64,000 nucleotides of DNA from DASZTV01 sp035547515 (GTDB lineage: Bacteria; Actinomycetota; Actinomycetes; JAFAQI01): NCBI GenBank assembly GCA_035547515.1, contig DASZUS010000045.1, positions 1 through 64,000 of the forward strand, in the 5' to 3' direction. Of this stretch, positions 18,620 through 26,014 are shown piece after piece. The notes under the pieces are model-generated. The model saw nothing but the letters and a program-made list of their open reading frames with translations. It did not search any database and had not been told where the DNA came from. Position numbers and translations under genes: made by a program. Position 1 is the first letter of the stretch. Every line of letters starts with the position of its first letter.

Positions 18620-19756
18620 GTGAGCGCCGCACGGGACGGCGATCTCGCGATCCCGCACGGCGGCTGCCTGGTCCACATCGGCTTCGACAAGACCGGAACG
18701 ACGGCCCTGCAGGGCGCGTTCCACCGCGACCGCGACCGGCTCCGCCGCCTCGGGGTCCGCTATCCGGGCACCGAGCCGTACCACAAGAGCGCCGGCATCG
18801 CGGTCACGGCGGCGCGGGGCAACACCGGCGACGCCGCCGTGACGATGCGGGACTGGCGGGCGCTGACTGAAGAGGTACGCCGCGCCCGCGACGAGCGGGT
18901 GTTCGTCAGCAGTGAGTGGCTGTGCCGGGCGACCGATGCGCAGGCGCGCCGGGTCGTCGACGGGCTCGGGCGCAACCGGGTGCACGTCGCCGCGACGCTG
19001 CGGCCGCTGGGGAAGATCCTGCCGTCGGCCTGGCAGCAGTACGTCAAGGACGGCTTCACCGGCGACTACGAGTCCTGGCTGCGCGGGATGCTGCTGGAGC
19101 CGCCGTACGTCTGGCCGACGCCGTGGTTCTGGATCCGGCACAGCCATGACGTGGTGCTCGCGCGGTGGGCGAGCATCGTCGGCCCGGAGCGGGTGACCGC
19201 GATCGTCGTGGACAGCCGAGACCACGACCTGCTGCTGCGCCAGTTCGAGGCGCTGCTGGAGCTGCCCAACGGGACCCTGGTCGGCGAGCCGGAGGGCAAA
19301 CGCAATGCGTCGCTGACCTATCCGGAAGCGGAGCTGCTCCGGCGGGTCAACGTTGCGTTCGCGGAGCGCGGGCTCCCGGACGAGCTCTACGCGGCCGCGG
19401 TCCGCTCGGGCATGCTGCCGAGGCTGGCGGACGCGCGATCGGACCTGACCGCCCCGCATCCGATCGTGACCCCCGGCTGGGCGCTCGACCGCGCCGCCGA
19501 GATCGGCGCGACCGCGGCGGCGGCGATCGCGGCGTCAGGCATCCGGGTGCTGGGCGACCTCGCCAGCCTCGGCGAATCGACGACTAGGCCCGCCGACACC
19601 CAGGGCGTCGCGAGCGGGGAGCTGCCGATCGAGGTGGCGACGCTCGCCCAGTCGATCGTGGGTGTCCTTGCCGGCACCCGCGCCGAACGGCCCAGGCCGC
19701 CGGCGCCGCGGGTCTGGCGGCGCCGCCGGCCGGTCTCACCGCTGCCTGAGTTCTAG
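18620..19756 (+). CDS. Sulfotransferase-like P-loop protein
   Basis: The product is 378 residues. The N-terminal HIGFDKTGTTALQ (residues 19-31) matches the 5'-phosphosulfate-binding loop of PAPS-dependent sulfotransferases. The second motif region, RVFVSSEWL near 93-101, resembles the start of the 3'-phosphate-binding strand. The C-terminal part is basic and has no clear family. Acceptor and activity are unknown. The GTG at 18620 follows gltA closely. The gene looks accessory: I know no metabolic link to citrate synthase. Confidence 0.7.
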   Translation: MSAARDGDLAIPHGGCLVHIGFDKTGTTALQGAFHRDRDRLRRLGVRYPGTEPYHKSAGIAVTAARGNTGDAAVTMRDWRALTEEVRRARDERVFVSSEWLCRATDAQARRVVDGLGRNRVHVAATLRPLGKILPSAWQQYVKDGFTGDYESWLRGMLLEPPYVWPTPWFWIRHSHDVVLARWASIVGPERVTAIVVDSRDHDLLLRQFEALLELPNGTLVGEPEGKRNASLTYPEAELLRRVNVAFAERGLPDELYAAAVRSGMLPRLADARSDLTAPHPIVTPGWALDRAAEIGATAAAAIAASGIRVLGDLASLGESTTRPADTQGVASGELPIEVATLAQSIVGVLAGTRAERPRPPAPRVWRRRRPVSPLPEF

Positions 19757-19781
19757 CAGCGCGGGAGCACCGTGCGCCGGC

Positions 19782-20834
19782 TCAGGACGCCGCCCGCGCC
19801 TGGTCCGGCTCCCACGCCGGGCATCCGCAGTCGGGATGCGCGGCGAAGCTGCGCCGCCGTACCGTCAGCTCGGTCAGCGCGATCTCGATCGCGCCGCCGA
19901 CCAGCGGAGACACGAAGGCCTGGTCGTCGAGCCAGGCGAGGACGTGCATCGCGGTCAGCGATGCCGCGGTACTGGCGAGGGCGACGTCGCATGGCTCCAC
20001 CGCTCGCGACTCGCCGACCAGCTGAGCGGACAAGACGGGCCACGCGGGGTCGCGGTCGGCGCGGGCGAGCTCCACACAACGAAGGCAGGGTGAGCTGCCC
20101 GGCAGGACGAGCGGCCCGATGGAGGCGGTCGTCTCGCGCAGCATCACGAGCAGGTGGGCCCGCCGGCGTACCCGGGCGAGCCACTCCGGCGGCATCGCCG
20201 AGCCGGTCGGCGCGAGCACGACCAGCGAGCGGGACGCGGCGTGTGGACCGTTCGCAGGGGCCGCCGTGCGCACCGTCCCGACCACGGCGTTGGCCGCGTC
20301 GCCGCGGCGATGGTGCACCCCGATCGCCCTGATGCCTCCGGGCGCGAGGTCGGCCGGGCGCAGCAGCCCCGGGTCGTCGACCACCACTCGCCCGACTCCG
20401 GCCGAAGCCAGCAGGGCCGCCAGCGTCGCGCCGGTGCGCCCAGCACCGATGATCTCCACGGTGGCCGCCTGACGGGTCGCCAGCGCCCGCGCGGCACCGC
20501 CGGGCCGCGGATGGCACAACGACAGCGAGAGCTGGTCCGGAGTGAGCCGGCCGACGGTGCCATTCGTCGGCGCCCCGAGCTCGGCGTCGTCGAGCACCCC
20601 GGCGCTGGAGAGCAGGTTCACCAGGGTGGCGCCGCGCTCGGCGGGCTGGCCGTGGCGGCCCGCCTCCGCGATGACCACTTCGGTCTCCCGGGAGCCGTCG
20701 AGCAGGGTCAGCAGCTCGCGATCGGCCGAGCTCATCCCGCTGACGACGACGGCATGGCGGGGATCGACGCCGAGCTGCAGCGTCGACGGGTCACGCCACA
20801 GTCGGCGAAGCGCGGGCTTGAGGACAGGACGCAT
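19782..20834 (-). CDS. E1/ThiF-like protein with leader-peptide-binding-like N-terminus
   Basis: A 350-residue protein. Residues 1-90 (LKPALRRLWRDPSTLQLGVDP...LLTLLDGSR) resemble the winged-helix peptide-recognition element found in cyclodehydratase partners of RiPP pathways. The second part is an E1/ThiF-like Rossmann domain with IIGAGRTGATLAALL and VVVDDPGLL. Two cysteine pairs, CLRC and CGC, look like the structural zinc site of E1 enzymes. ATG 20834 has GGGAGC upstream. No YcaO cyclodehydratase or obvious precursor lies beside it. Actinobacterial copies seem to sit in the same conserved neighbourhood with DUF5679, so a housekeeping role is possible. Confidence 0.75.
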   Translation of the reverse strand: MRPVLKPALRRLWRDPSTLQLGVDPRHAVVVSGMSSADRELLTLLDGSRETEVVIAEAGRHGQPAERGATLVNLLSSAGVLDDAELGAPTNGTVGRLTPDQLSLSLCHPRPGGAARALATRQAATVEIIGAGRTGATLAALLASAGVGRVVVDDPGLLRPADLAPGGIRAIGVHHRRGDAANAVVGTVRTAAPANGPHAASRSLVVLAPTGSAMPPEWLARVRRRAHLLVMLRETTASIGPLVLPGSSPCLRCVELARADRDPAWPVLSAQLVGESRAVEPCDVALASTAASLTAMHVLAWLDDQAFVSPLVGGAIEIALTELTVRRRSFAAHPDCGCPAWEPDQARAAS

Positions 20835-20939
20835 GCGGAAGCTCCCTTCGAAGGGTCGAAGCCGGGCCCGGTCGGACAGGGCGGCGGCAGCGTGCCACCC
20901 CGGCGACCGCTCCCGCTGCGCGCCGTCCACAGCGCATGC

Positions 20940-20974
20940 AAAAGGCGCCCGGCGAGTCTCGCCGGGCGCCTTTT
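20940..20974. terminator. Strong bidirectional intrinsic terminator
   Basis: A GC-rich inverted repeat with 15-17 bp arms begins with AAAA and ends with TTTT around a 1-5 nt loop. It lies 16 nt beyond the stop of the DUF5679 gene on the minus strand, and ends that transcript before the E1-like gene. Confidence 0.85.
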
Positions 20975-20989
20975 GGAGTGAGGTGGGAG

Positions 20990-21142
20990 CTAGGCCTTGC
21001 CGAGGATCCGGTTCATCTTGGTGCCGCACACCGGGCACAGGCCCTGTGCCATCCGGCGCCCGGACTCGCTGACCTTGACCTCGCCCTCGAACTGGCGCTT
21101 CTCCTTGCACTTCACGCAGTAGCCCTCGTAGGTGTCGGCCAT
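20990..21142 (-). CDS. DUF5679 small zinc-ribbon protein
   Basis: A 50-residue protein starting MADTYEGYC. Two CxxC pairs, CVKC and CPVC, with 27 residues between them, form a zinc ribbon. The intervening part is rich in charged residues. It matches the DUF5679 family, whose role is unknown. The start at ATG 21142 has GAGGACGAG just upstream. A strong terminator follows the gene. Confidence 0.9.
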   Translation of the reverse strand: MADTYEGYCVKCKEKRQFEGEVKVSESGRRMAQGLCPVCGTKMNRILGKA

Positions 21143-21313
21143 CTCGTCCTCCTCGATCGATCGCCGCCGGCCGGGACCGGCCGAACCTGCCTGCAACGCT
21201 ACCGTCGCCACGCTCGAAACCGCGGCATTTGAGCGTGGCGGGCTAGCCTCCGCGTCGTACCAGGACCATGACACCGAATCCGATTCGGGGCGACTTTTCG
21301 GCGGGAGTCAGAC

Positions 21314-22102
21314 ATGAGCGCACCACTACGCGTCGAGCGGCGGCCCTCCGGGGTGGCGATCCTGACCCTGGCGCTCCCCGAGCTGCGCAACGCGATGACC
21401 AGCGAGCTGACCGCCGCCTGGACCGCCACCATGGCCGAGCTGCGGGCCGATCCGAGCCTTCGGGCAGTCGTCGTGACCGGCGAGGGCACGGCCTTCTGCT
21501 CCGGCGGGGACCTGTCCTGGATCGGCGAGTCGCCTGACCTGACCGTGCCGGCGATCCGCGACCGGATGCTGCCGTTCTACCGCGCGTGGCTGGCGATCCG
21601 TGATCTCGAGGTGCCGTCGATCGCCGCGGTGAACGGGCACGCGGTCGGTGCGGGCCTCTGCCTGGCGCTGGCGTGCGACCTGCGCTACGCGGCGAGCGAG
21701 GCCAAGCTCTCCGCGCCGTTCACCTCGCTCGGAATGCACGCCGGGATGGCCGCGACGTACCTCCTTCCGGCGACCGTCGGGATCTCCGCCGCCCGGGACC
21801 TGCTGCTCACCGGGCGCCGCGTGGACGCGGCAGAAGCCCTACGGCTCGGTCTGGTCAACGGCGTGTACGACGGGGTGGAGCTGCTCGACCGGGCCGTGGA
21901 CGTCGCGGAGCAGATCGCCGGCAACGGCCCGGTCGCGGTCCGCCTCACCGTGGCAGGCCTGCGCAACGGCATCCCGCGCAGCCTCGACGAGGCGCTGCAG
22001 TACGAGGCGCTGGCGCAGCCGACGACGTTCGCCAGTGCCGACCTCACCGAGGGGCTCGCCGCGGCCAAGGAGCGCCGCAAGCCCAACTTCACCGGCCGCT
22101 AA
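21314..22102 (+). CDS. Crotonase (enoyl-CoA hydratase/isomerase) superfamily protein
   Basis: A 262-residue crotonase-fold protein. The oxyanion-hole segments are present: SGGDLSWI after the first helix block and AVNGHAVGAGLCLALACDLRYA. However, the two glutamates of true enoyl-CoA hydratases (the Glu in GGxCE and the one in QPE) are replaced, here by Leu in GLCLALACD and Phe in SAPFTSLG. Water addition by the standard mechanism is thus unlikely; isomerase, hydrolase or another CoA reaction is possible. It stands alone, convergent with the DUF2342 gene across a 370-nt gap. Confidence 0.88.
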   Translation: MSAPLRVERRPSGVAILTLALPELRNAMTSELTAAWTATMAELRADPSLRAVVVTGEGTAFCSGGDLSWIGESPDLTVPAIRDRMLPFYRAWLAIRDLEVPSIAAVNGHAVGAGLCLALACDLRYAASEAKLSAPFTSLGMHAGMAATYLLPATVGISAARDLLLTGRRVDAAEALRLGLVNGVYDGVELLDRAVDVAEQIAGNGPVAVRLTVAGLRNGIPRSLDEALQYEALAQPTTFASADLTEGLAAAKERRKPNFTGR

Positions 22103-22107
22103 CCCGC

Positions 22108-22165
22108 GTGATCATGGGGTAGATACCAGACACGCCCGGCGTTTCTGCTTGGTTCCCATGATCAC
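22108..22165. repeat. Palindromic repeat family A, copy 1
   Basis: Perfect 11-bp arms, GTGATCATGGG (22108-22118) and its complement (22155-22165), enclose a second near-palindrome at 22127-22147. That inner 21-mer is identical to the one in copy 2 near 53 kb. The repeat lies 6 nt beyond the crotonase stop. Confidence 0.85.
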
Positions 22166-22308
22166 CGGGCTCTGGCGGGGACAACGAAGCCCCCGGGCTT
22201 CGCGTAACGGCCGTTCGCCTTCCCCTTGCGAACGTCCGCCCGGTCAACCACGGGGGCTCCGTTGCCATGACCGTACGGAAGCGGCGGGACGCCCGTCAAC
22301 GGGCGCAT
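22162..22308 (-). CDS. Possible small basic Gly/Pro/Arg-rich protein
   Basis: A 48-codon frame starts at ATG 22308 with AAGGTGG just upstream. Nine of its 48 codons end in A or T (GC3 about 81%), compatible with coding in this genome but not proof. The peptide is rich in Pro, Gly and Arg, with KGKANGRYAKPGGFVV near the C-terminus. Its stop falls inside the repeat at 22108-22165. I recognise no family. It could be chance: it occupies the only gap over 300 nt in the window. Confidence 0.3.
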   Translation of the reverse strand: MRPLTGVPPLPYGHGNGAPVVDRADVRKGKANGRYAKPGGFVVPARAR

Positions 22309-22437
22309 GATCCACCTTGTGGACGAAGCTGGGGACGAGGTGGGGACGGGATGGGGTGTCACTGTGGACGGCGCTGTCCACCGCCTGTGAACTCAGCCGG
22401 TGAGGGCCGCGGCACGCCGGGATGACCTGCGGCAACG
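22166..22437. other. Intergenic region without a confident gene
   Basis: This is the main part of the 22103-22472 gap between the convergent crotonase and DUF2342 genes. Apart from the possible small frame at 22162-22308, I see short inverted repeats built on GTGGAC/GTCCAC (around 22311-22323 and 22363-22380) and no RNA gene. The sequence is purine/pyrimidine-skewed near 22320-22360 (repeated GGGGACG). Confidence 0.5.
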
Positions 22438-22472
22438 CCGTGCACGGGTTGTGCACAGCAACTAGTGCACGG
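22438..22472. repeat. Nested inverted repeat at end of the DUF2342 gene
   Basis: CCGTGCAC (22438-22445) pairs with GTGCACGG (22465-22472). Between them GTTG and CAAC can also pair. The outer arm touches the stop codon of the DUF2342 gene, so the element is a 3'-end hairpin on that transcript, perhaps a terminator without a U tract. Confidence 0.5.
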
Positions 22473-23711
22473 TCAGCTCGATGGGCCCTCGAGCTCGGAG
22501 ATGTCCAGGCCGTCGTCCGGCCCGCGGTCGACCCACGCCTGGGGGTCGTCGAGGTCGCTCGCGGTAGGCAGCAGGTCCGGGTGGCCCCAGACAGCGTCGC
22601 GGCCCTCGATGCCGCGGCAGGACTCCAGGGCCTGCCACAACGCGGCGGCATCGCGCGCTCGGCGGGGTCGCAGCTCGAGCCCGACCAGGGTGGCGAAGGT
22701 GCGCTCTGCCGGCCCACCGGCAGCGCGCCGGCGCCGCATGGTCTCCTGCAACGCCGCGAAGCTCGGCAGCGACGCGCTGGCCGCGGATGCGGTCGTCACG
22801 TCGACCCAGCCCTCCACCAGTGCGAGCGCGGTCTCGAGCCGCTCCAGCGCAGCCTGCTGGGCCGGTGAGGTGGTCGGCTCGAACAGCCCTTCGCCCAGTG
22901 CCCGTTGCAGCGCCTCGGGATCGGAGGGGTCGACGTTGCCCATCATGTCCTCGAGGCGTGAGGTGTCGATCGAGATGCCTTCGGCGTAGCTGCGGACAGC
23001 GCTGAACAGGTGGGCGCGCAGCCAGGGCACATGTCCGAACAGCCGCTGGTGGGCCGCCTCACGAAGCGCGATGTAGAGCCGCACCTGGTCCGCCGGCACC
23101 GACAACCCCTCGCCGAAAGCCCGCAGCGACTCGGGCAGCAGCGCGGCGACGCCCGCGGGACCGAGCGGCAGCCCGATGTCGGTGGACGACACGACCTCGG
23201 TCGCGAGGGTGCCCAGTGCCTGGCCGACCTGACCGCCGAACACCAGCCCGCCGACCTGGGTCATGACGCCGATCAACGGCGCCGCCATCGCCCGCATCTC
23301 CTCGGGGATGGCTTGGCCCATCGCGCCCGAGACCTGCGCGGCAACCGGCTCCACGAGGTCGGACCACGCCGCGCGCGTCGCCTCGAGCCAACGCCGCCGG
23401 CTCCATGCCTCGGTACTGGTCACCCCGGACGGCATGGTCGTCACCGGGTCGAGCCACAGGTCCGCGAGCCGGATCGCTTCGCCGACCTCCGCCGCGTCAG
23501 CCGCCGTCGTACCGGTGTCCGCGCCGATCACCGCCATCGCCGACTGGCGGGCGACCTGCCAGTTGACCGGTCCGGTCTCGCCGGACATCAGGTCGCCGAG
23601 CTGGTGAAGCATCGCTCCGAGATCCGGCGTCGCGTTGAGCGCAGCGAACGGGTCGACCGGTTCGTCGTCCGAGCCGCCGCTCGGGCCGAAGCCCATCGGA
23701 GGGCGTGTCAT
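22473..23711 (-). CDS. DUF2342 zinc-dependent metalloprotease-like protein
   Basis: A 412-residue protein of the actinobacterial DUF2342 family, annotated as zinc-dependent metalloprotease-like. The putative metal motif is REAAHQRLFGHVPWL, followed by the conserved SYAEGISIDTSRLEDMMGN. The N-terminal region is Gly/Pro-rich; the central VGGLVFGGQVGQALGTLA stretch could insert in a membrane but is usually part of the soluble fold. ATG 23711 is chosen over the TTG 6 nt upstream because a -10-like TACCGT ends 6 nt before it. It is divergent from the epimerase gene. Biological role is not established. Confidence 0.88.
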   Translation of the reverse strand: MTRPPMGFGPSGGSDDEPVDPFAALNATPDLGAMLHQLGDLMSGETGPVNWQVARQSAMAVIGADTGTTAADAAEVGEAIRLADLWLDPVTTMPSGVTSTEAWSRRRWLEATRAAWSDLVEPVAAQVSGAMGQAIPEEMRAMAAPLIGVMTQVGGLVFGGQVGQALGTLATEVVSSTDIGLPLGPAGVAALLPESLRAFGEGLSVPADQVRLYIALREAAHQRLFGHVPWLRAHLFSAVRSYAEGISIDTSRLEDMMGNVDPSDPEALQRALGEGLFEPTTSPAQQAALERLETALALVEGWVDVTTASAASASLPSFAALQETMRRRRAAGGPAERTFATLVGLELRPRRARDAAALWQALESCRGIEGRDAVWGHPDLLPTASDLDDPQAWVDRGPDDGLDISELEGPSS

Positions 23712-23717
23712 GACCAA

Positions 23718-23723
23718 ACGGTA
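23718..23723 (-). promoter_or_regulatory. -10 element of the DUF2342 gene
   Basis: TACCGT on the minus strand lies 6 nt before ATG 23711, with no Shine-Dalgarno between them. Confidence 0.45.
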
Positions 23724-23740
23724 GTTGCCAAGATGGACCG

Positions 23741-24772
23741 ATGGGCACCGGCGACGGTCGAGTTCGCCCTCGGCGCAGCGCCACTGTGATCGGCGTCACC
23801 GGGTCGGCGACACCGCTCGGCGCCGCCTTCGCTGCGGCACTGCGGGCCGATCCCGCGATGCCGACCGTCGTCGATATCGACGGCACGTCACCGGCGCACC
23901 TGGCCGGGATCGACGTCGTCGTGCACCTGGCCATCGACCGGTCCGTCGCAACGCCTGCCACCCAGCGCCACGCGCTCAACGTCCACGGCACCGAGCGGCT
24001 GCTCGACGCCGTGGTGGCCTCCGGCGTACGCCGCGTCGTTCTGCTGACCAGCGCCATGGTGTACGGCGCGAGCCGGGCCCACCGCGTCCCGCTCGACGAG
24101 GACACTGCGATCCTTGCGGGCTCGCCGGCCGGACTGCTCGGCGAGTGGCTCGCCATGGAACGAGCCGCGCTCCGGCACCTCGCCCATGGCGCGGACCTGG
24201 AGGTCGTGTCGGTACGACCGGCCTCGCTGGTCGGGCTGCTCGCCGACGCGCCGCTGCCCGGCTTGTTCGAGTCCGCCCGCCTGCTCGCGATCCGCGACGG
24301 GCACTGCCACTGGCAGTTCTGCCACACCGACGACCTGCTGTCGGCGTTGCAGCTGGCGGCAGCCGGCGCGGTCAGCGGCGCCGTGACCGTCGGCTGCGAA
24401 GGCTGGATGGCGCAACGACAGGTCGAGGCGATCTCGGGAATGCGCTCGGTCGTGCTGCCGGCTGCGCTCGCGTTCGCGACCGCGGATCGACTGCACCGCG
24501 TCGGTGCGCTCGGCTCGCCGTCGTCGGACCTGCAGTACCTGATCGACCCGTGGGTCGTCGGCTCGCAGCGACTTCGCGCGACCGGCTGGACCCCGGCGTG
24601 GACCAACCAGGCCGCCCTCGCTGCCCATCTCGAGAGCCTCGGCGACCGCGTCGGTCGAAGCCGTGTGGCGGTCGACCGCAGGAACGCCACGCGCGCTGCC
24701 GCCGGAGCTGGAGCAACGCTTGCGATCGTCGGATCGCTTGCCCTCGCCCGGGCCCGTTCGCGGCGCCGGTGA
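23741..24772 (+). CDS. NAD-dependent epimerase/dehydratase-like protein (degenerate active site)
   Basis: A 343-residue extended-SDR-fold protein. The glycine-rich motif is VTGSATPLGAAFA, the DVVVHLA strand and the VNGT-like NVHGTERLLDA segment follow, then the LLTSAMVYG catalytic Ser/Thr strand. Where active members have YxxxK, this one reads LLGEWLAME, so both Tyr and Lys are missing. The last 20 residues form a hydrophobic, Arg-ended stretch (AGATLAIVGSLALARARSRRR) that may be a C-terminal membrane anchor. It may bind nucleotide without catalysis. The start is divergent from the DUF2342 gene by 29 nt. Confidence 0.8.
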   Translation: MGTGDGRVRPRRSATVIGVTGSATPLGAAFAAALRADPAMPTVVDIDGTSPAHLAGIDVVVHLAIDRSVATPATQRHALNVHGTERLLDAVVASGVRRVVLLTSAMVYGASRAHRVPLDEDTAILAGSPAGLLGEWLAMERAALRHLAHGADLEVVSVRPASLVGLLADAPLPGLFESARLLAIRDGHCHWQFCHTDDLLSALQLAAAGAVSGAVTVGCEGWMAQRQVEAISGMRSVVLPAALAFATADRLHRVGALGSPSSDLQYLIDPWVVGSQRLRATGWTPAWTNQAALAAHLESLGDRVGRSRVAVDRRNATRAAAGAGATLAIVGSLALARARSRRR

Positions 24773-24823
24773 CGGCGCAGACGGCAGCGGCGCGGGACCG
24801 CCGGACCGGCATTGACATGCGCC

Positions 24824-24829
24824 TACACT
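24824..24829 (+). promoter_or_regulatory. -10 element of the small membrane protein gene
   Basis: TACACT lies 7 nt before ATG 24837. There is no Shine-Dalgarno, so a leaderless transcript is likely. Confidence 0.5.
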
Positions 24830-24836
24830 GACGCGC

Positions 24837-25028
24837 ATGGGTGTTCTCGCATGGCTCGGTGCGCCTGCGGTCGCCACGGTCGTCGCCATCGTCTGGGTGA
24901 ACTGGGCCGCGCGGCCACGGGGTCCGGTCGAGGTCGAGCAGTCCCTCGCCGAACGCGAGCGCTTCAAGGCCGCGGTTGCCCGGTCGGACGGCCCGATCGA
25001 TGTCGAGCGGGTCGCCGACCGCATCTGA
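24837..25028 (+). CDS. Small single-pass membrane protein, unknown function
   Basis: A 63-residue protein. One transmembrane helix (LGAPAVATVVAIVWVNWA, about residues 7-24) is followed by a charged cytoplasmic tail of about 38 residues with SLAERERFKAAV. No family name is recognised. Its place between epimerase and PDZ-protease genes recurs in my memory of related genomes, which supports it being real; this was not checked. The -10-like hexamer upstream also supports the start. Confidence 0.7.
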   Translation: MGVLAWLGAPAVATVVAIVWVNWAARPRGPVEVEQSLAERERFKAAVARSDGPIDVERVADRI

Positions 25029-25142
25029 GGTCCTTGGTCGCCTGACCTCAATCTGGACCTGACGGCTGCCGAAACGCATAGGGCGGGTGGCGTCAGCAGC
25101 AAGCGTCAAGTCATTGAAGCGTCAGCGAGCCGAGGGATCGTC

Positions 25143-25958
25143 ATGGAGCACGTGGTCTTCTACCAGTCCGCGCAGGGCACGCCCGCCTTCCGGCGCATGG
25201 CCTCGATCGGCGACGCCGTCGACTTCGCCGAGCATCTGCGCAACGTCGAGGGCGTGACCGACTTCTCGGTGTATGCACTCTCGCCGGTGTCGCTGAAGCT
25301 TCGCGCGTACTACCGCGTCGAGGTCTCCGAAGCCGCTAGCGGTGAGGCCGCCGTACCTGCGGGCGTCGGAGGCTCTGGGATCGCGGCGTCTGCGATCGAG
25401 GCGGCCGAGCCCGTGATTCCTGCCCAGCCGCTCGGTACGCCGGCGGCGCCGTCGATGCCCGAGGCGCCGTCGATGACCGAGACGCCGTCGATGACCGAGG
25501 CACCTGCGGCAACCGCCATCGCAGATGCTCCCTCGACAGCCCAGGAGGCCGAGGCTCCCGAGGAGCCAGAGGAGCCGGCGCCTCTCATCGCCGCGGCAGA
25601 CCCGTCACCCTTCCCGGAGCCGGCCTCGCCGGACCCCGACCGCTACCTCATTCCCGCCGAGGTCAGCGCGGCCGAGGAGACGCCGAGCCCGCTGCCCGAG
25701 CCGACCGAGCTGCCTCGCGCGATGGTTAGCGACGCCCCGCCGGCAGAAGCGATGCCGTTCGTCGCCGGGCCAGCGGCCAGCACGCTCGCTCAGGCGGAAG
25801 CCGCCGAGGCAGCCCAAGCAGCAGCCGCCGCAGCTGAGGACGTCCAGCCCACCATTGACGGGCCTGCGGCGGAGGCTTCGCTCGTCGACCCGACCGTGGA
25901 GGAGATCGTGCCGGTGCCTGCCGGGCGGCGCAGCATGGGCTTCTTTGCTCGCTCCTGA
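25143..25958 (+). CDS. Protein with conserved N-terminal domain and Ala/Pro/Glu-rich tail
   Basis: The product is 271 residues. The first 60 (MEHVVFYQSAQG...LKLRAYYRVEV) form a compact, conserved-looking alpha/beta domain that I cannot name. The rest is low-complexity Ala/Pro/Glu/Ser sequence, with a tandem six-residue repeat at about residues 104-123 (MPEAPS, MTETPS, MTEAPA) and a poly-Ala run near 220-235. It ends with GRRSMGFFARS, a basic/aromatic tail that stands out from the acidic linker. GAGGGATCGTC precedes ATG 25143. The 57-nt gap to the PDZ protease suggests cotranscription. Confidence 0.75.
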   Translation: MEHVVFYQSAQGTPAFRRMASIGDAVDFAEHLRNVEGVTDFSVYALSPVSLKLRAYYRVEVSEAASGEAAVPAGVGGSGIAASAIEAAEPVIPAQPLGTPAAPSMPEAPSMTETPSMTEAPAATAIADAPSTAQEAEAPEEPEEPAPLIAAADPSPFPEPASPDPDRYLIPAEVSAAEETPSPLPEPTELPRAMVSDAPPAEAMPFVAGPAASTLAQAEAAEAAQAAAAAAEDVQPTIDGPAAEASLVDPTVEEIVPVPAGRRSMGFFARS

Positions 25959-26014
25959 CCCGGGATCACCGCCGGCGCTCGGGTCCCGGTGGTCCGGATA
26001 GGCTCAGGCTGGCC

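Noticed and set aside
17231..19459. A 742-codon minus-strand reading frame
   Set aside because: It lies opposite citrate synthase and the sulfotransferase-like gene. Its product is Arg/Asp/His/Gly-rich with no family pattern, as high-GC antisense frames are.
19782..22308. A complete RiPP biosynthesis cluster
   Set aside because: The E1-like protein has a leader-binding-like domain, but there is no YcaO, dehydrogenase, transporter or convincing precursor. The neighbours are core genes.
22311..22472. Possible origin-like region with several GTGGAC, GTCCAC and GTGCAC words
   Set aside because: The words resemble actinobacterial DnaA boxes (TTGTCCACA) only partly; none matches in full, and no dnaA, dnaN or AT-rich stretch is nearby.
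25090..25124. Three GCGTCA words at 25090, 25103 and 25119
   Set aside because: Short words with uneven spacing (13 and 16 nt) in a high-GC region; not enough to call a regulator site.
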